DNA of 61,583 nt, from positions 1 through 61,583 of the forward strand of contig CADBEN010000012.1 in NCBI GenBank assembly GCA_902793685.1, in the 5' to 3' direction. The number at the start of each line of letters is the position of its first letter. The stretch's first letter is position 1. The stretch is from an uncultured Lachnospiraceae bacterium (GTDB taxonomy: Bacteria; Bacillota; Clostridia; Lachnospirales; Lachnospiraceae). A model generated the notes under the pieces. That model was given only the letters and a program-made list of their open reading frames with translations, made no database searches and had not been told where the DNA came from. Shown here piece by piece: positions 27,886 through 39,415 of the stretch. The position numbers were made by a program, and so were the translations under genes.

Positions 27886-28896
27886 ATGAAGATCGCATTT
27901 GAGGAACTGAAGGCAGTCATCAAGAAGGCATTCCTGAAGGCGGGTCTCACGGAGGAGCAGGCGGAGCTTTGCGCGCAGATCCACACCGAGTCCAGCGCGG
28001 ACGGCGTGGAGAGCCACGGAGCAAACCGGGTGCCGCGTTTTGTGGATTACATTCACCGGGGACTGATCGACCTGAAGGGCAGCCCGGAGCTGCTGGGCGC
28101 GAAGGGCGCCGTGGAAAACTATGACGGACATCTGGGTATAGGCATCTGTAACGCCATGTTCTGCGCGGACCGCGCTGCGGCCCTCGCGAAGGAGCACGGG
28201 ATCGGCTGCGTCGCGCTGAAGAACACCACCCACTGGATGCGCGGCGGCACCTACGCGTGGCATATGGCGGACATGGGCCTGATGGGTATGTGCTGGACCA
28301 ACACCGAGAGCTGCATGCCCATGTGGGGATCGGATGCGCTGGGCGTCGGAAACAACCCCTTCTGTATCGCCATTCCTCGTGAGAACGGCCCCATCGTCGT
28401 GGATATGGCCATGAGCCAGTATTCCTACGGAAAGCTGGGCGTCTACCGCCTTGCCGGAAAGCAGCTTCCCTATCCGGGCGGCTTTGACTCCGACGGCAAC
28501 CTGACCACGGATCCCGGCGCCATCGAGAAGTCGATGCGGATCCTGCCCACCGGCTACTGGAAGGGCACCAGCCTCGCCATCGCCCTGGATATGGCAGCGA
28601 TGCTCATGTCTAACGGCATCGTGGCCAGCGACATGGACCAGGACAAGTACGGAAGCTGTGGCGGCTGTTCCCAGATCTTCATCGCTTATGATCCTTATCT
28701 GTTCGGATCGAAGGAAGAGATCCAGGAGAAGCTGGACAAGCGTGTCGAGGCCGCGGACAGCACCCACCCGGCAGACCCGAAGCATCCGGTGCGCTGCCCG
28801 GGCGAGAGCACGGTGGCCCGCAGAAAGAAGAGCATGGCGGAGGGGATCCACGTGGACGACGACGTCTGGCAGCAGATCCTCGCACTGGCAGAATAA
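27886..28896 (+). CDS. YiaK-like 2,3-diketo-L-gulonate reductase (malate/lactate dehydrogenase family)
   Basis: The 336-residue protein belongs to the LdhC/YiaK family of NAD(P)H-dependent oxidoreductases. Recognisable features are ESHGANRVPRFVDYI with the conserved SHG motif, GIGCVALKNTTHWMRGGTYAW and ALGVGNNPFCIAIPR. The sequence is closest in style to 2,3-diketo-L-gulonate reductase, which takes part in ascorbate and L-xylulose breakdown. Other ketoacid substrates cannot be excluded. AAGGAGACAG precedes the ATG. No other sugar-acid genes flank it. Confidence 0.85.
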   Translation: MKIAFEELKAVIKKAFLKAGLTEEQAELCAQIHTESSADGVESHGANRVPRFVDYIHRGLIDLKGSPELLGAKGAVENYDGHLGIGICNAMFCADRAAALAKEHGIGCVALKNTTHWMRGGTYAWHMADMGLMGMCWTNTESCMPMWGSDALGVGNNPFCIAIPRENGPIVVDMAMSQYSYGKLGVYRLAGKQLPYPGGFDSDGNLTTDPGAIEKSMRILPTGYWKGTSLAIALDMAAMLMSNGIVASDMDQDKYGSCGGCSQIFIAYDPYLFGSKEEIQEKLDKRVEAADSTHPADPKHPVRCPGESTVARRKKSMAEGIHVDDDVWQQILALAE

Positions 28897-28903
28897 AACC
28901 GAT

Positions 28904-28955
28904 AAAGGAGTACCGGCCCGCCCCGCGGAATCCCGCGGCGGCGGGCCGAAACAGC
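28904..28955 (+). promoter_or_regulatory. Shine-Dalgarno separated from its start codon by a stable hairpin
   Basis: AAAGGAG lies at 28904-28910, 45 bases before ATG 28956. Between them, CGGCCCGCC+CCGCGG (28914-28928) pairs with CCGCGG+GGCGGGCCG (28933-28948) with one bulged C and loop AATC. If folded, the distance from AAAGGAG to ATG shrinks to 10 bases. No other ribosome-binding site is seen. It may also be a terminator relic without T run. Confidence 0.5.
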
Positions 28956-30095
28956 ATGGACAGAAAAGGAATCAGTGAAGTAAGGAAGCTTTTTGACAAG
29001 AACAACTGCCGCGTGGACCGTATGTACGGCTGCTACGTGAATGAGAAGAAGGAGCGGGTAGCGGAGCTGAAGGACAGCTTCTACAGCCTTGCGGACGAGG
29101 AACTCTTCAAGTACTGCGAGCTCTTCAAAAAGGCTGTCTCGGGCCGCATCGGGAAGACACTTTTCAACATGGACTTCCCTCTTTCCGAGGAGAAGGAGGG
29201 CGGCCACCAGCCGGAGCTGTACCGGCTCCTGCGGAGCGGACTTGCCGATGCGGAGATGGTGGACGCCTTTTTCGATAAGATCATCGAGACCTACCGCACC
29301 ACGGATAAGTACCTGATCCTGCTGGTGCACGGGGCCTACGACATTCCGACCCGGACCAGCGACAATATGGTCCTCACGGATGGCTCGGAGAATGTCTACC
29401 AGTTCATTGAGCTTTCCGTCTGTCCGGTCACCCTTCTCAAGGACGGACTTTGCTACGACGCGGACGAGAAGGCTTTCTTCAGCCGGTCTGAGGACTGGGG
29501 CGTGCAGAAGCCTGAGGTGGGCATGCTGTATCCCGCCTTCAACGACCGCTCCACGGACCTGCACGCAGCCCTCTGGTACGCGAAAAATGAGGAGAGCCGC
29601 CACGATGAGCTGGCTGCGGCGCTGCTGGGAATGGATCTTCCCATGCCGCGGACTGCGGAGCAGGATGTGTTCCGCGAGGTGATCGAGGTGTCCCTCGGGA
29701 AGGACTGCAGCTTTGAGAATGTGAAAAATATCAGCGAAGCGGTGAACCGGATCCTGGAGGAAGGAAAGGACGAGCCGGAGCCGGTGCTGCTGGGTCAGCA
29801 TGAGATCCGGCAGATCCTGTACGACAACGGCGCGGACGAGGAAGCTCTGGGCCGTTTTGACAAGGCTTACGGGGAGATTGCCGGCGAGGACAGCGCCCCA
29901 CTGCTGGCGGAGAGCGTGGCGGCGCCGAAGAAGCTGTCGGTGAAGTCCGAGTCGGTCCGTCTGGACGTTGACGCCGAAGCCGCGGACCTGGTGGAGACCC
30001 GGGTCATCGACGGCATCGAATATTTCCTGATCCCGGTCACCGACAACGTGACGGTGAACGGTATCCGGATCCGCAGCAGAAGCGCGGAGAAATGA
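28956..30095 (+). CDS. DUF4317 family protein
   Basis: The 379-residue cytoplasmic protein matches the DUF4317 family found widely in Lachnospiraceae and relatives. The family opening MDRKGISEVRKLFDKNNCRV and the CYVNEKKERVAELKDSFYSL segment are clear. No catalytic motif is known to me, and no signal or membrane segment is present. It follows the YiaK-like gene by 60 bases and precedes hflK by 70 bases. Function unknown. Confidence 0.85.
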   Translation: MDRKGISEVRKLFDKNNCRVDRMYGCYVNEKKERVAELKDSFYSLADEELFKYCELFKKAVSGRIGKTLFNMDFPLSEEKEGGHQPELYRLLRSGLADAEMVDAFFDKIIETYRTTDKYLILLVHGAYDIPTRTSDNMVLTDGSENVYQFIELSVCPVTLLKDGLCYDADEKAFFSRSEDWGVQKPEVGMLYPAFNDRSTDLHAALWYAKNEESRHDELAAALLGMDLPMPRTAEQDVFREVIEVSLGKDCSFENVKNISEAVNRILEEGKDEPEPVLLGQHEIRQILYDNGADEEALGRFDKAYGEIAGEDSAPLLAESVAAPKKLSVKSESVRLDVDAEAADLVETRVIDGIEYFLIPVTDNVTVNGIRIRSRSAEK

Positions 30096-30165
30096 CCGCG
30101 GCAGAACTGCAGGCCCGCCTGCGGAAGCGGGCAGCATCTGATTCAGATTCAAAAAGGAGGCAAAG

Positions 30166-31278
30166 ATGAGAAGAACGGGACAGGGCGGACTGGACGATCT
30201 CTTTGATACCCTGAAGTCTTTTAGCAGGAAGAAGGATCCCCACGCCGGCATGGACACCGGAAATATTGACGGCCAAGGCGGGAACAGCGGCGGAAGCGGC
30301 GGCGGAAAAAAGCCGAAGCTGCCGGGCTTCAAGGTCCCGGGCGTGCTCCTGCTCCTGATCCTGGCGGCAGTGTATCTGTCCCAGGGGGCATGGTACAGCC
30401 TGGACGAGGACAATTACGCCGTCATCATGACCCTCGGAAACGCGGAGACGGTCTCCCAGGCAGGTCTCCACTTTAAGCTGCCCGTTATCCAGAGGGTCAG
30501 GAAGGTCTCGAAGGTCATCATGGGCATGCCCATAGGGTACGTGCAGGAGACGGACGTGACCATTCCGGAGGAAGCCATTATGATCACGAAGGACTTTAAC
30601 TTCGTCAACACGGATTTCTATCTGGAATATATGGTCAGCGACCCGGTGAAATATCTGTTCGCGTCCGAGAACCCGGAGGCCACGCTGAAGATGCTGGCCC
30701 AGTCCTACATCCGCGACACGGTGGGGGTCTACAACGTGGACGACGTGATCACCACCGGAAAGGCGGCGATCCAGTCAGAGATCAAGGAAAAACTCACGAA
30801 CCGGATGATCCAGGAGGACATCGGGATCTCGGTGGTGAATATCACGATCCAGGACGCTTTCCCGCCCACGGACGAGGTCCTGAACGCTTTCAAGAACGTC
30901 GAGAACGCCAAGCAGGGCGCCGATACGGCGGTGAATAACGCCAACAAGGACCGGAACGAGAAGATTCCGCAGGCGGAGGCGGCCTGCGACCAGATCATCA
31001 AGAGCGCGGAGGCACAGAAGCAGGCACGCATCAACGAGGCGGAGGGCCAGGTGTCCCGCTTCGAGCAGATGTACGCGGAGTACTCGAAATATCCGCTGAT
31101 CACGAAGCAGCGCATGTTCTACGAGGCGATGGAAGGGATCCTTCCCGATCTGAAGGTGTATATCACGGACGGCGGCGGGACGCAGACGCTGCTGCCGCTG
31201 GATACTTTCGGAAGCACGGTGGTTCAGGCCGGCGCGGCCGATGCCGGCAGCCAGCCCGCACCTGCGGGCGCACGCTGA
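30166..31278 (+). CDS. hflK: HflK-like SPFH/prohibitin protein
   Basis: HflK and HflC form a membrane complex around the FtsH protease and modulate its activity. This 370-residue protein has a Gly-rich N-terminal tail, one transmembrane helix (VLLLLILAAVYLSQGAWYS, about 60-80), the SPFH domain (about 80-250) and a long Ala/Glu-rich helix with family motifs QDAFPPTDEVLNAFKNVENA and RINEAEGQVSRFEQMY. AAAAAGGAGG precedes the ATG. hflC follows after 17 bases, so the pair is an operon. Confidence 0.9.
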   Translation: MRRTGQGGLDDLFDTLKSFSRKKDPHAGMDTGNIDGQGGNSGGSGGGKKPKLPGFKVPGVLLLLILAAVYLSQGAWYSLDEDNYAVIMTLGNAETVSQAGLHFKLPVIQRVRKVSKVIMGMPIGYVQETDVTIPEEAIMITKDFNFVNTDFYLEYMVSDPVKYLFASENPEATLKMLAQSYIRDTVGVYNVDDVITTGKAAIQSEIKEKLTNRMIQEDIGISVVNITIQDAFPPTDEVLNAFKNVENAKQGADTAVNNANKDRNEKIPQAEAACDQIIKSAEAQKQARINEAEGQVSRFEQMYAEYSKYPLITKQRMFYEAMEGILPDLKVYITDGGGTQTLLPLDTFGSTVVQAGAADAGSQPAPAGAR

Positions 31279-31295
31279 GAAAGGAGGAAGCTGAC

Positions 31296-32156
31296 ATGAA
31301 AAAGACATTGGCGGCAGTCCTGGTCATTCTTGTCCTGTTTCTCGGAATCTCCGCGCTGGTGGTCACGTATCCGAACGAGTACATGCTGGTCAAGCAGTTC
31401 GGCGAGATCGTCCGGGTCGAGGAAAAGCCGGGCGTGTCCTTCAAGGTTCCGGTGATCCAGGAAGCGGATTCCCTGCCGAAGTGCATGCAGATCTATGATA
31501 TCCCGAAGTCTGACGTCATCACCCGCGACAAAAAGACCATGATCGCCGACGCCTTCGTGCTCTGGCGGATCAATGACCCGGTGAAGTTCACCCGGTACCT
31601 GAACGGGCAGCTGGCCCAGGCCCAGTCCCGGATCTCCGCGTCGGTATTCTCCTCACTGAAGTCCGTGATCTCCAACATGGATCAGTCGGCGATCATCGAA
31701 AACCGGAACGGCAAGCTGGCCCAGGACATCCGGAACAGCATCGGCGATTCCCTGGAGGGCTACGGCATCGAGATCCTTTCCGTGGAGACCAAGTCCCTGG
31801 ATATGCCGGACGACAACAAGCAGGCGGTCTATGAGCGCATGATCTCCGAGCGGAACAACATCGCGGCGTCCTACACGGCAAAGGGCAATTCAGAAGCGCA
31901 GAAGATCCGGAACAACACGGACCGGGAGGTCAGCGTGATGCGCTCCGAGGCGAACCGGAACGCGGAGATCCTGCGTGCGGAGGGCGAGGCGGAGTACATG
32001 AGGATCCTGTCCGAGGCGTACAATGACGAGAGCAAGGCGGAGTTCTACAATTTTGTCCGTTCCCTGGACGCGGCAAAGGCATCGCTGAAGGGCGGCAGCA
32101 AGACCCTGATCCTGGACCGGACCTCTCCGCTGGTCCAGATCTTCTACGGATTCTGA
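31296..32156 (+). CDS. hflC: HflC-like SPFH/prohibitin protein
   Basis: The 286-residue partner of HflK has one N-terminal membrane helix (LAAVLVILVLFLGISALVV) and an SPFH domain starting YPNEYMLVKQFGEIVRV. The conserved helix region includes GIEILSVETKSLDMPDDNKQAVYERM, split by family habit, and ends near ILRAEGEAEYMRIL. The order hflK-hflC and the length are as in other bacteria. GAAAGGAGG precedes the start. A bidirectional terminator follows. Confidence 0.9.
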   Translation: MKKTLAAVLVILVLFLGISALVVTYPNEYMLVKQFGEIVRVEEKPGVSFKVPVIQEADSLPKCMQIYDIPKSDVITRDKKTMIADAFVLWRINDPVKFTRYLNGQLAQAQSRISASVFSSLKSVISNMDQSAIIENRNGKLAQDIRNSIGDSLEGYGIEILSVETKSLDMPDDNKQAVYERMISERNNIAASYTAKGNSEAQKIRNNTDREVSVMRSEANRNAEILRAEGEAEYMRILSEAYNDESKAEFYNFVRSLDAAKASLKGGSKTLILDRTSPLVQIFYGF

Positions 32157-32179
32157 GGAGGGGCTTCTCACACTGAAAT

Positions 32180-32213
32180 AAAACAGAGCAGGCGGTCAGC
32201 CTGCTCTGTTTTT
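32180..32213. terminator. Bidirectional terminator between hflC and the shikimate kinase gene
   Basis: AAAACAGAGCAGGC pairs with GCCTGCTCTGTTTT across loop GGTCA, with T-rich flanks on both strands. It overlaps the last codons of the minus-strand gene. Confidence 0.85.
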
Positions 32214-33038
32214 CTGGAATTCAAGGACCCGTTTCACCAGGATCTCGCAGATCTCGTGGACGGTGAGTCCGTCCGTCGGGACCCGGACATCGGCCGCGTT
32301 GACATAGCGCGGCTCGCGTTCCTTCATCAGCTTTGTGATATAGGGGATATTCATGTTGCCGTTCAGCAGCGGCCGGTCGGTGAAAAGATGGAGGCGGTCG
32401 TAGACAGTTTCCGGGGTCGCGGTCAGCCATACGACGACTCCGCGGGACCGCATGGCCTCGACGTTCTCCGGCCGCAGCGTGATGCCGCCGCCGCAGGAGA
32501 CGATAAGCTGCTTCCGTTCGCGGAGCGCAAGCAGCGTGTTGCTCTCCAGGTTCCGGAAATATGCTTCGCCGTAGTTCCTGAACATGTCGCTGATGCTCAT
32601 GCCCATCCAGTTCACGATCATCTCGTCGGTGTCTACATGCTCCATCTCCAGCATGCGGCCCAGGTAGTCAGCCACGGTGGTCTTGCCGCTGCCCATAAAG
32701 CCGATCAGCATGATGTTGTAGGAGAAGAGACTTCTGGCCTGGACCTTCCTGCTGCTTTTTATGATCTCCTGATAGACATCGAGGATCTCATCCTCATACT
32801 TATGACCGGCGACCCGCTCCCGCAGGACTTTTCTCTGTTTTTTCTCCTGGTCTCCCTGAAAGATGATCATGCCGTGTTCTTCTTTATACCCGATGATCTC
32901 CTCGACGCAGTCCATGCGTCTGGCCAGCGCGTCCGCGATCGTCAGGTCAATGGCGGCGATCCGGTTCCGGATCCGCTCCAGCCTTGCCTTGTCTTCGTTC
33001 TGGTCTGCCGGAAGTTCGTTTCTGATATCTTCATTCAT
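32196..33038 (-). CDS. Chorismate mutase-shikimate kinase fusion
   Basis: The 280-residue protein serves aromatic amino acid synthesis. Residues about 15-100 are an AroQ-type chorismate mutase (LERIRNRIAAIDLTIADALA, then MDCVEEIIGYKEEHG). Residues about 110-280 are shikimate kinase with P-loop GFMGSGKTT, VDTDEMI and SCGGGITLR. Fusions of this kind occur in some clostridia. The start 33038 follows GGGAG at good spacing; a longer hydrophobic extension in frame upstream is unlikely to be translated. No other aro gene is adjacent. Confidence 0.88.
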   Translation of the reverse strand: MNEDIRNELPADQNEDKARLERIRNRIAAIDLTIADALARRMDCVEEIIGYKEEHGMIIFQGDQEKKQRKVLRERVAGHKYEDEILDVYQEIIKSSRKVQARSLFSYNIMLIGFMGSGKTTVADYLGRMLEMEHVDTDEMIVNWMGMSISDMFRNYGEAYFRNLESNTLLALRERKQLIVSCGGGITLRPENVEAMRSRGVVVWLTATPETVYDRLHLFTDRPLLNGNMNIPYITKLMKEREPRYVNAADVRVPTDGLTVHEICEILVKRVLEFQKNRAG

Positions 33039-33238
33039 ACTGGTGTCTCCCATAATGCTTTTATGCTTTAAAGCAGGATTGAAATGGATGATAGCACAGA
33101 TCCGACGGCATGGCAAGCAGCGCGGACAAAAAACGAAGTGTCCTGAAAAAAAGAGAAAAAAATAGGCGGTCAATCTATTAAAATTCTATAAAAAAGATAT
33201 AATTAATCTGTAAGGGCTATAAATACTGCACAATCTGA

Positions 33239-35443
<2,205 letters not shown>

Positions 35444-35511
35444 ACCTGAAGCACCGCGGAGGGACCTGGGGTCCGCGTCCGCGGAGAAAATCTGATCAGT
35501 AAGCAGCATTG

Positions 35512-35552
35512 CGCGTCCCGGACCTGCGGTCATGCAGCCCGGGACGCGTTTC
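35512..35552 (+). terminator. Probable terminator after the PTS gene
   Basis: CGCGTCCCGG (35512-35521) pairs with CCGGGACGCG (35539-35548), with CTGC/GCAG in the loop and a short TTTCC tail. The stem is strong but the T run is weak. Confidence 0.6.
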
Positions 35553-35642
35553 CATTGAAACAGGCAGGAGTCAGCATGTCTGATGGTATAAGGTCTGAGT
35601 GCATGCCGCACGCGGCATGAAGGCGGAAGGGAGAGCATTTTC

Positions 35643-36623
35643 ATGACAGGGTTCGGAGATCAGTGGCTTCAGAACGGTATTGCCTGCGTCGGAGACAGCC
35701 TGACGGAAGGCTTCGGAGGAGGCGGCGTGAGCTATCCGGCCGTGCTGGAGGAGAAGATCCGGGAAATGCTGAAGAAAACGGGGAAAGCTGAAGGGAGAGA
35801 AGCTGCAGAGAGGAAAACTGCAGAGAAAGGAATGTCCGGACTTTCGGCGGACGAGGATTCTTACCGGGTGGAAAATCTCGGCGTCTGCGGAGAAGACACC
35901 TTCACGATCCTGGGCCGCAGCGGCGCCCTGCCCTTTGTGCTGGAGGAGGCGGTCAGAATTCCGGCGGGGCGGGAGAGGATCCCGGTCCCGCTGAAAAGCC
36001 CGCTCTGCTCGGAAACCTGCCTTCTTGTCTACGGGAACGCAGGGGTGAACCCGGTACGGATCGGGGGTGCGGAAGGCCGGCTCACGCTGCGGGGCGCCTT
36101 TTTCAATGAGCAGTATTTCTTTGAACGCACAGACGGCGGGGAAGCGTTGACGGTTCCTGCAGGGACGAAGATCGAAACACGGGCCATGCGGGAATGCCGG
36201 AAGCTGCTTCCGGTAGTTCTGATGGGCGCCAACGGTTTTTTTGAGAACGCGGAAGATCTGATCCTTCAGCATCGGACGCTGTTAAGCTTCTATGACGCGC
36301 CGGAGAAGGAGGCGCTGGTCCTGGGCATGCCCATCCGCTCCCGCCGGGAGATGCGGGACCTGGAGGAGGCGATGGCAGCGGCTTTCGGCGACCGGTACGT
36401 GAATCTGCGGGAGTATCTCAGCACCCGCGGCCTTGCCGACGCAGGGCTTTCTCCCACGGAACGGGACCGCAGGGACATGGAAGCCGGGCGGGTGCCGGAG
36501 AGTCTGCGCTCTGACGAGGTCCACCTGAACCGGTACGGCTACCGGGTCATGGGAGGGCTGGTGTTCCGGAAGCTGTTTCCGGCGGAGGATTCTTGCGCAG
36601 ACGTTCCGGGTGAAGTAAGATAG
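35643..36623 (+). CDS. SGNH/GDSL-type hydrolase
   Basis: The 326-residue protein has the N-terminal block I GDSLTEGFGG with the nucleophile Ser near residue 19, and the C-terminal DEVHLNRYGYRVMG with the Asp/His pair. These frame an SGNH esterase fold. Blocks II and III are not obvious, and an inserted region of about 120 residues lies in the middle (LPFVLEEAVRIPAGRERIPV and beyond). No signal peptide is seen, so it is probably cytoplasmic. GGGAGAG precedes the ATG. The substrate is unknown. Confidence 0.8.
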   Translation: MTGFGDQWLQNGIACVGDSLTEGFGGGGVSYPAVLEEKIREMLKKTGKAEGREAAERKTAEKGMSGLSADEDSYRVENLGVCGEDTFTILGRSGALPFVLEEAVRIPAGRERIPVPLKSPLCSETCLLVYGNAGVNPVRIGGAEGRLTLRGAFFNEQYFFERTDGGEALTVPAGTKIETRAMRECRKLLPVVLMGANGFFENAEDLILQHRTLLSFYDAPEKEALVLGMPIRSRREMRDLEEAMAAAFGDRYVNLREYLSTRGLADAGLSPTERDRRDMEAGRVPESLRSDEVHLNRYGYRVMGGLVFRKLFPAEDSCADVPGEVR

Positions 36624-36698
36624 AATAAGGCAGGATCTCCGGAGTGGAGATCAGGAACGAACTGTCAAAATATCGTGGGACGAGCGGAGGAAAACAAC

Positions 36699-37166
36699 AT
36701 GAAGCTTGCAATCGGAAATGATCATGCGGCAGTGGATCTGAAGTTTGAGATCATGGAGCATCTGAAGAGTCAGGGTGTGGAAGTCGTCAACGTCGGAACG
36801 GACACAAATGAGCGGTTCAATTATCCGGTCGCAGGCTACAAGGTCGCAAAGCTTGTAGCTGCGGGCGAGGTGGACGGCGGCGTCCTGATCTGCGGCACCG
36901 GCGTGGGCATCAGCCTTGCCGCCAACAAGGTGAAGGGCATCCGCGCGGCAGTCTGCAGCGAGCCCTACACAGCGCAGCTCAGCAAACAGCACAACAACGC
37001 GAACATCATCTGCTTCGGCGCCCGGGTCGTAGGACCGGACCTTGCAAAGATGATCGTGGATGCCTGGAAAGACGCAGAGTTCCAGGGCGGCCGTCATGCG
37101 GAGCGTGTCGGAATGATCATGGAGATCGAACGGACCGGAAAGCTGGCTGAGGTGGACGGAGAATAA
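36699..37166 (+). CDS. rpiB: Ribose-5-phosphate isomerase B
   Basis: The 155-residue enzyme interconverts ribose 5-phosphate and ribulose 5-phosphate. MKLAIGNDHAAVDLK is the family start, Cys65 in LICGTGVGIS is the catalytic base position, and HNNANIICFGARVVG supplies the downstream active-site part. Length is standard. ATG 36699 follows CGGAGG; the in-frame start 24 bases upstream lacks a site. A terminator follows. A related isomerase such as galactose-6-phosphate LacA/B is less likely given this length. Confidence 0.9.
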   Translation: MKLAIGNDHAAVDLKFEIMEHLKSQGVEVVNVGTDTNERFNYPVAGYKVAKLVAAGEVDGGVLICGTGVGISLAANKVKGIRAAVCSEPYTAQLSKQHNNANIICFGARVVGPDLAKMIVDAWKDAEFQGGRHAERVGMIMEIERTGKLAEVDGE

Positions 37167-37173
37167 ACTGATA

Positions 37174-37217
37174 AAGAAGTGCCGCCGGCACCGTGTGTGC
37201 AGGCGGCGTTCTTTTTC
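37174..37217 (+). terminator. Intrinsic terminator after rpiB
   Basis: AAGAA and GCCGCC (37174-37186) pair with GGCGGC and TTCTT (37202-37213), followed by further T residues. Confidence 0.75.
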
Positions 37218-37237
37218 CGTGAAACAGGAGGATCTGA

Positions 37238-38131
37238 ATGGCAAGTGTAAAAAGTTCCTTTGACGAGGTGAAGGCGGCTTATCAGAAGATGAGGACCAAT
37301 CTTCTGATCGTGCTGCTCATCATTCTGGCAGCGCTGATCGTCGGATGGTTTTCTCCAAGGCTGAGTCTGATTCCGACTGCAGCCGCTGCAGTGGTCTGGC
37401 TGAAGGTATACCGGCCTGGCGTAAAAGCCTATGCGAGTCTTGCCACGGAAAAGAATCTGGAGCAGACGGTCGGAAAAAGGCTTTATAACGCGACAATCAC
37501 CGAAAAGGGAGGATCGTCCCTGACTGCAGCCATGGTGCGGAATGCGGAGCTTCTTCCGATCGTGGAGAAAGCAGAGGTCCTGTGTTTCTGGCAGGTTGCC
37601 GGTTCCCGGCGCCGCATCCCTGTAGTGACCAGTGACGCCACGGCGCCTCTTTCCCTGAGCCGCCCGGACGGAAAAAAGAGCGGGACTTACCTGTCCGGCG
37701 CCTGAACCCGGGCGGAGCTTCCGAAGGATACCGGCGCCGACCTGCGGTTCATTGACCGGGGCGCCGGCGTGGCGGGCGATACCTGGTACGCGGAGCAGGG
37801 ACTTCAGGAGATTGCTTCGGAGAGTTGTCCTGACGCCTTCCTCATGCTTGGACGGGAGAGCGGAGAGGACGACAGCAAGCCTGCAGACGGATCGGTGCCG
37901 AAAGGGTTTTATGAGGCGCTGCAGGTTCTGAAGGAGAAGACCGAGGGTGATGTGCTGGTCAGCCTTCGCGGAAAGGAACTGAATGTTTTTATCGGAAACC
38001 GGTTCATCACGTATCGGATCCGGACGAACCGTCCTCCGGAAGAAGGGCGGATAAGCTACGATCCATTCCCGGAATATGACCAGGTCCTGGCACTGATCGA
38101 AGCCGCTGCCGGAGAAAAAACTGCAAAATAA
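37238..38131 (+). pseudogene. Membrane protein gene interrupted by an in-frame TGA
   Basis: The frame reads 155 codons from ATG 37238, with GGAGG just upstream, then meets TGA at 37703-37705. It continues open in the same frame to 38131. The first part has two hydrophobic segments (LLIVLLIILAALIVGWF, then a second). The second part ends IGNRFITYRIRTNRPPEEGR. The translated sequence just after the TGA (TRAELPKDTGADLRFIDRG) looks as protein-like as the rest, so this is one gene of about 297 codons with a nonsense mutation. No selenocysteine context is apparent. The family is not recognised. Confidence 0.7.
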
Positions 38132-38142
38132 TGCAGAATAAG

Positions 38143-38187
38143 AAAAACCAGCCTTCGCGGTCTGATATACCGCTCAGGCTGGTTTTT
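38143..38187. terminator. Bidirectional terminator
   Basis: AAAAACCAGCCT (38143-38154) pairs with AGGCTGGTTTTT (38176-38187), with an inner GCGGT/ACCGC stem. It lies between two convergent genes. Confidence 0.85.
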
Positions 38188-38199
38188 CAATTCCGGTGT

Positions 38200-39390
38200 T
38201 CAGGCTTCGGTAAAATCCGTATCCTGGGCGATCTGCAGCTCATAGTCGGGATACAATGCGTGAATCTCGTCATAGACCTCCCGGCAGACCGCACGGCGGT
38301 CCGGGGCGTCGAAACTGATCACGAGGTCAAACCGGATGGACTTCTTTTCCTCATTCACGTAAAAGCCGTGCACCTCCGTCACATACTGATGCGCAGAGGC
38401 TGCCGAATAGATATTCTCCCGCATCTGCGCGGCAACATCATTCCCGGTGTTGACGGAATAGACGCCGATCGCGGTCAGGATCACATGGTGTTCCCTGTAG
38501 ACTTTGAGAGTGATCTCCCGGATCAGCTCGTCCAGCTCCAGCGCGGTAAAGGTGTCCGGGACTTCGATGTGGATGGAACCGTTGAAGTTGTCCGGCCCGT
38601 AGTTGTTCAGCACCAGGTCGTAGGCCCCGCGGACCTCGGGGAAGGAGAGGATCGTCGCCTTGATGGCCCGCCCCAGTTCCGCGTCAGCACCTTCGCCGAG
38701 CAGGCGGGAGATGGTTTCACGGAGCATCCCGATGCCGGAGCGGATGATGATCAGGGAAATAACGGCGGCGAGCCATGCCTCGAGGGAGATGCCGCTCACC
38801 AGAAAGATGACGGCAGCCGCCAGGGTAGAGGCGGAGATGATGGCGTCCAGGGACGCATCTTCCCCGGAATTCACCAGGGAATCGGAATTGACCTTTGTTC
38901 CGATATCCTTCACGTACCGGCCCAGCAGGATCTTTACGACGACGCCGGACGCGACGATGAGGAGCGCCGGAACCGTGTAGTCCGGTGTATCCGGGTGGAT
39001 GATCTTCTTCACGGATTCAGTGAAAGAGGTCAGTCCGGCGTAGAGGACGATGACTGCGATCACCATGGCGCTGAGGTACTCGATCCGCCCGTGGCCGAAG
39101 GGATGCTTCTTGTCAGGCTGCTTCGCCGCAAGCTTTGTCCCGACGATAGTGATCAGCGAAGAGCCGGCGTCGGACAGGTTGTTGACTGCGTCCAGGATGA
39201 TGGCGATCGAGTTGGTGACGAGACCCACCGCAGCCTTGAAGGCCGCGAGGAACACGTTCGCCAGGATCCCGATGACGCTGGTGCGGATGATGATCTTATC
39301 CCGCCCGCTGCCGGTCTGCAATGTTTTTGCTTTCGCCGCTTCTTCCGAAGGTCCGCGGAAGATTTTCTCCTCTTCCAGTTGATGTCCCAT
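38200..39390 (-). CDS. Cation diffusion facilitator (CDF) metal exporter
   Basis: The 396-residue membrane protein has the CDF core: about six transmembrane segments, the metal-binding pattern DAVNNLSDAGSS in helix II, HPFGHGRIEYLSA next to it, and SLVNSGEDASLDAI in helix V. The C-terminal cytoplasmic domain and a further extension follow. CDF proteins export zinc, manganese or iron by proton exchange. The Asn/Ser-Asp pattern seen here is common in manganese/iron-type members, but the metal is not certain. It is convergent with the broken gene upstream. Confidence 0.88.
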   Translation of the reverse strand: MGHQLEEEKIFRGPSEEAAKAKTLQTGSGRDKIIIRTSVIGILANVFLAAFKAAVGLVTNSIAIILDAVNNLSDAGSSLITIVGTKLAAKQPDKKHPFGHGRIEYLSAMVIAVIVLYAGLTSFTESVKKIIHPDTPDYTVPALLIVASGVVVKILLGRYVKDIGTKVNSDSLVNSGEDASLDAIISASTLAAAVIFLVSGISLEAWLAAVISLIIIRSGIGMLRETISRLLGEGADAELGRAIKATILSFPEVRGAYDLVLNNYGPDNFNGSIHIEVPDTFTALELDELIREITLKVYREHHVILTAIGVYSVNTGNDVAAQMRENIYSAASAHQYVTEVHGFYVNEEKKSIRFDLVISFDAPDRRAVCREVYDEIHALYPDYELQIAQDTDFTEA

Positions 39391-39415
39391 AACTGCTGTC
39401 TCCCTGATTCAGTGC

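Noticed and set aside
37703-37705. TGA considered as selenocysteine or stop recoding
   Set aside because: No selenoprotein family matches, the position is in an unremarkable region, and no stem-loop of the needed kind is obvious directly after it.
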